This document shows, one piece after another, positions 62,836 through 64,000 of a DNA stretch of 64,000 nt (its first letter is position 1; each line of letters opens with the position of its first letter). The stretch spans positions 186,001 through 250,000 of the forward strand of contig JAQXDE010000066.1 in assembly GCA_029251525.1 (NCBI GenBank), given 5' to 3'. The position numbers and the translations under genes were made by a program. This DNA comes from Saprospiraceae bacterium. Lineage in GTDB: Bacteria > Bacteroidota > Bacteroidia > Chitinophagales > Saprospiraceae. Below the pieces are notes generated by a model, which was given only the letters and a program-made list of their open reading frames with translations, did no database searches and was not told the origin of the DNA.

Positions 62836-63967
62836 ATAAGCCTTCGTAAATGTCTAACAATACTTTTTCTTGATTTTCCCAATTGTATTTTTTTGCAGCA
62901 AGTTCGAGTGCTTTCAAATATTTTAATGGGTCTAAAAGTTGAATTTCTTGAGAAGCATCCTTAATTGCAGGTATATTGTTATGATCTTGGATTACAATAC
63001 CCATATTGTCTTCCATAATTAGCTTAAACCCTGGCATGTTAGAGCAAAGTATAGGCAGCCGAGCTTGTATGTATTCAAAAATTTTATTGCCTAACGCGAA
63101 TTGATGATTTTTGGTTGAACCTTGTAGTAAACAAAATCCAAAATCTGCAGAACAAGTAAAGTTAGGAAGCTCAGCTTGCGAAACAGCATCGTGGAAAAAT
63201 ATATTATCATTTTCTTTTACCGCTTTTTTTACCGAGTTAACTAATGGACCAAACCCTAGAAATACAATTACATATTGATTGTCTAACTGTTCAAAAGCCG
63301 TTAAGATTTCTTCAATTCCGCGTTTTGGTAATAATCCTCCTTGGTATAAATAAATTTTTTGATCAGCCCTAATATTGAATTTTTTTCTAAATATATCTTT
63401 AGACGGAACATACGTTTTATAAGTAGGGCAGTTCATTACTAATTTTGGAGGGATTATGTTATAGCGTTTCGCATAAGCTTCGGCTATAAGAGGGGTGACT
63501 GTAATCATGGCATCAGTATTCTTTATCAAAATTTTTTCGGTTAATGCCAAAATAGCTTGTGGATAGTACCCACTACCTTTTTCTTTTTTATCAAATTCTA
63601 ATTCATGAGCATCATAAATAATTTTTAATTTTCGATTAAAAAACCATTTAATCATCACTGCAAGTGGAAGTGGTTCGATATCATTGCAATGGATAATATC
63701 TGCTTTACGATGATGTTTGACTAAGTGATAAAAATACTCAGCGTATTTGAATAGTTGAATGATTCGATTCTTTGACCAATTACGAGATTTTAGTTGAATT
63801 CGATGGACTTTTAATTTGTTTTTGAGGATTTCTTTAACAGCTAATCCTTCTGCATGCAGCGCAACGATAGTGACATTGTAACCAGCTTTGGAGAGTGTGG
63901 TACACTCTTTTAGCACTCGATTGTCGTGCTTGAAATTATTGGTTAATAATGAAATTACGTTTTTCAA
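62825..63967 (-). CDS. Family 4 glycosyltransferase
   Basis: 380 residues. The start is a TTG at 63967 because the conserved N-terminus (NVISLLTNNFKHDNRVLKEC) begins there and a stop codon lies three codons upstream in frame, leaving only CTT, ATA or TTG. The fold has IHCNDIEPLPLAVMIKWFF, IIYDAHELEFDKKEKGSGYY, LYQGGLLPKRGIEEILTAFE, then FALGNKIFEYIQARLPILCS in the donor domain. It is similar in layout to the next gene, suggesting a duplication. It is the first visible gene of the three-gene operon, whose promoter lies beyond 63967. Sugar unknown. Confidence 0.9.
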   Translation of the reverse strand: MKNVISLLTNNFKHDNRVLKECTTLSKAGYNVTIVALHAEGLAVKEILKNKLKVHRIQLKSRNWSKNRIIQLFKYAEYFYHLVKHHRKADIIHCNDIEPLPLAVMIKWFFNRKLKIIYDAHELEFDKKEKGSGYYPQAILALTEKILIKNTDAMITVTPLIAEAYAKRYNIIPPKLVMNCPTYKTYVPSKDIFRKKFNIRADQKIYLYQGGLLPKRGIEEILTAFEQLDNQYVIVFLGFGPLVNSVKKAVKENDNIFFHDAVSQAELPNFTCSADFGFCLLQGSTKNHQFALGNKIFEYIQARLPILCSNMPGFKLIMEDNMGIVIQDHNNIPAIKDASQEIQLLDPLKYLKALELAAKKYNWENQEKVLLDIYEGLYEK

Positions 63968-64000
63968 TATAAGTTACTTTTCTAGCGTATTATATAATTC

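Noticed and set aside
1-64000. tRNA, rRNA, CRISPR or IS elements
   Set aside because: I looked in the intergenic gaps for cloverleaf-like arms with a CCA-proximal acceptor stem, evenly spaced direct repeats and terminal inverted repeats next to transposase text, and found none. The CGCAAAG-type hairpin near 27140 is the only repeat-like element.

Overview
The window is AT-rich chromosomal DNA (roughly one third G+C by eye) from a member of the Bacteroidota, most likely a marine or aquatic Saprospiria-like lineage. I infer this from type IX secretion signals (CHU_C/type B C-termini on the paired PKD proteins, a type A C-terminus on the CotH protein), a GldN-like protein, a TonB-dependent receptor, families largely restricted to this phylum (DUF6495, DUF6435, DUF6428, the HU-CCDC81/SPOR protein), and TAnnTTTG-like promoter boxes with no clear Shine-Dalgarno sequences. 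I see no rRNA, tRNA, CRISPR array, phage or intact insertion sequence.

Layout. 1-5.5 kb: end of an outer-membrane receptor, an ECF sigma factor followed by a large anti-sigma-like membrane protein, and a glycosyltransferase. 5.5-11.7 kb: two decayed genes (5551-6120 on +, 10310-10760 on -) flank a GH3/beta-lactamase fusion lipoprotein whose GH3 half has lost its catalytic signatures, a small secreted protein and a glycerophosphodiester phosphodiesterase. 12-20.4 kb: a surface-polysaccharide region (YfhO-like protein, glycosyltransferases, flippase, a TagF-like glycerophosphotransferase, a methyltransferase). 20.7-26.8 kb: DUF2853, an enoyl-CoA hydratase, a small arsenic-type module (ArsR, DUF6428, ArsN-like acetyltransferase) in which two genes share the operator ATTATCG-N8-CGATTAA, an HU/SPOR envelope protein and a VanW/methyltransferase pair.

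27-43 kb: housekeeping and metabolic genes. These are kdsA behind a long, structured leader, a tandem pair of small secreted paralogues, a protoporphyrinogen-oxidase-like flavoprotein, a 1296-residue TPR/transglutaminase protein, an SDR protein without its catalytic tyrosine, ppk1, a LOG-family protein, DUF72, a phosphoribosyltransferase and a two-gene HdrC/HdrB-like membrane electron-transfer unit. 43-53 kb (minus strand): two lipoproteins, a secreted CotH-kinase protein, a sterol-desaturase-family hydroxylase preceded by a CRP-like palindrome, a GldN-like protein coupled to a GH36 alpha-galactosidase, a DUF922 protease-like protein and a YrdC-type threonylcarbamoyl-AMP synthase. 53-64 kb: two tandem giant PKD/CHU_C surface proteins, DUF6495, an OmpA protein with thrombospondin type 3 repeats, and an overlapping three-gene glycosyltransferase operon running off the end.

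The main theme is the cell envelope: surface glycans (three glycosyltransferase groups), type IX-secreted proteins, lipoproteins and peptidoglycan-binding proteins. I find no defence island or complete new multi-gene system. The best leads are the shared ArsR-type operator, the degenerate GH3/beta-lactamase fusion, the wobble-paired hairpin upstream of kdsA, and the unusual number of genes with non-ATG starts.
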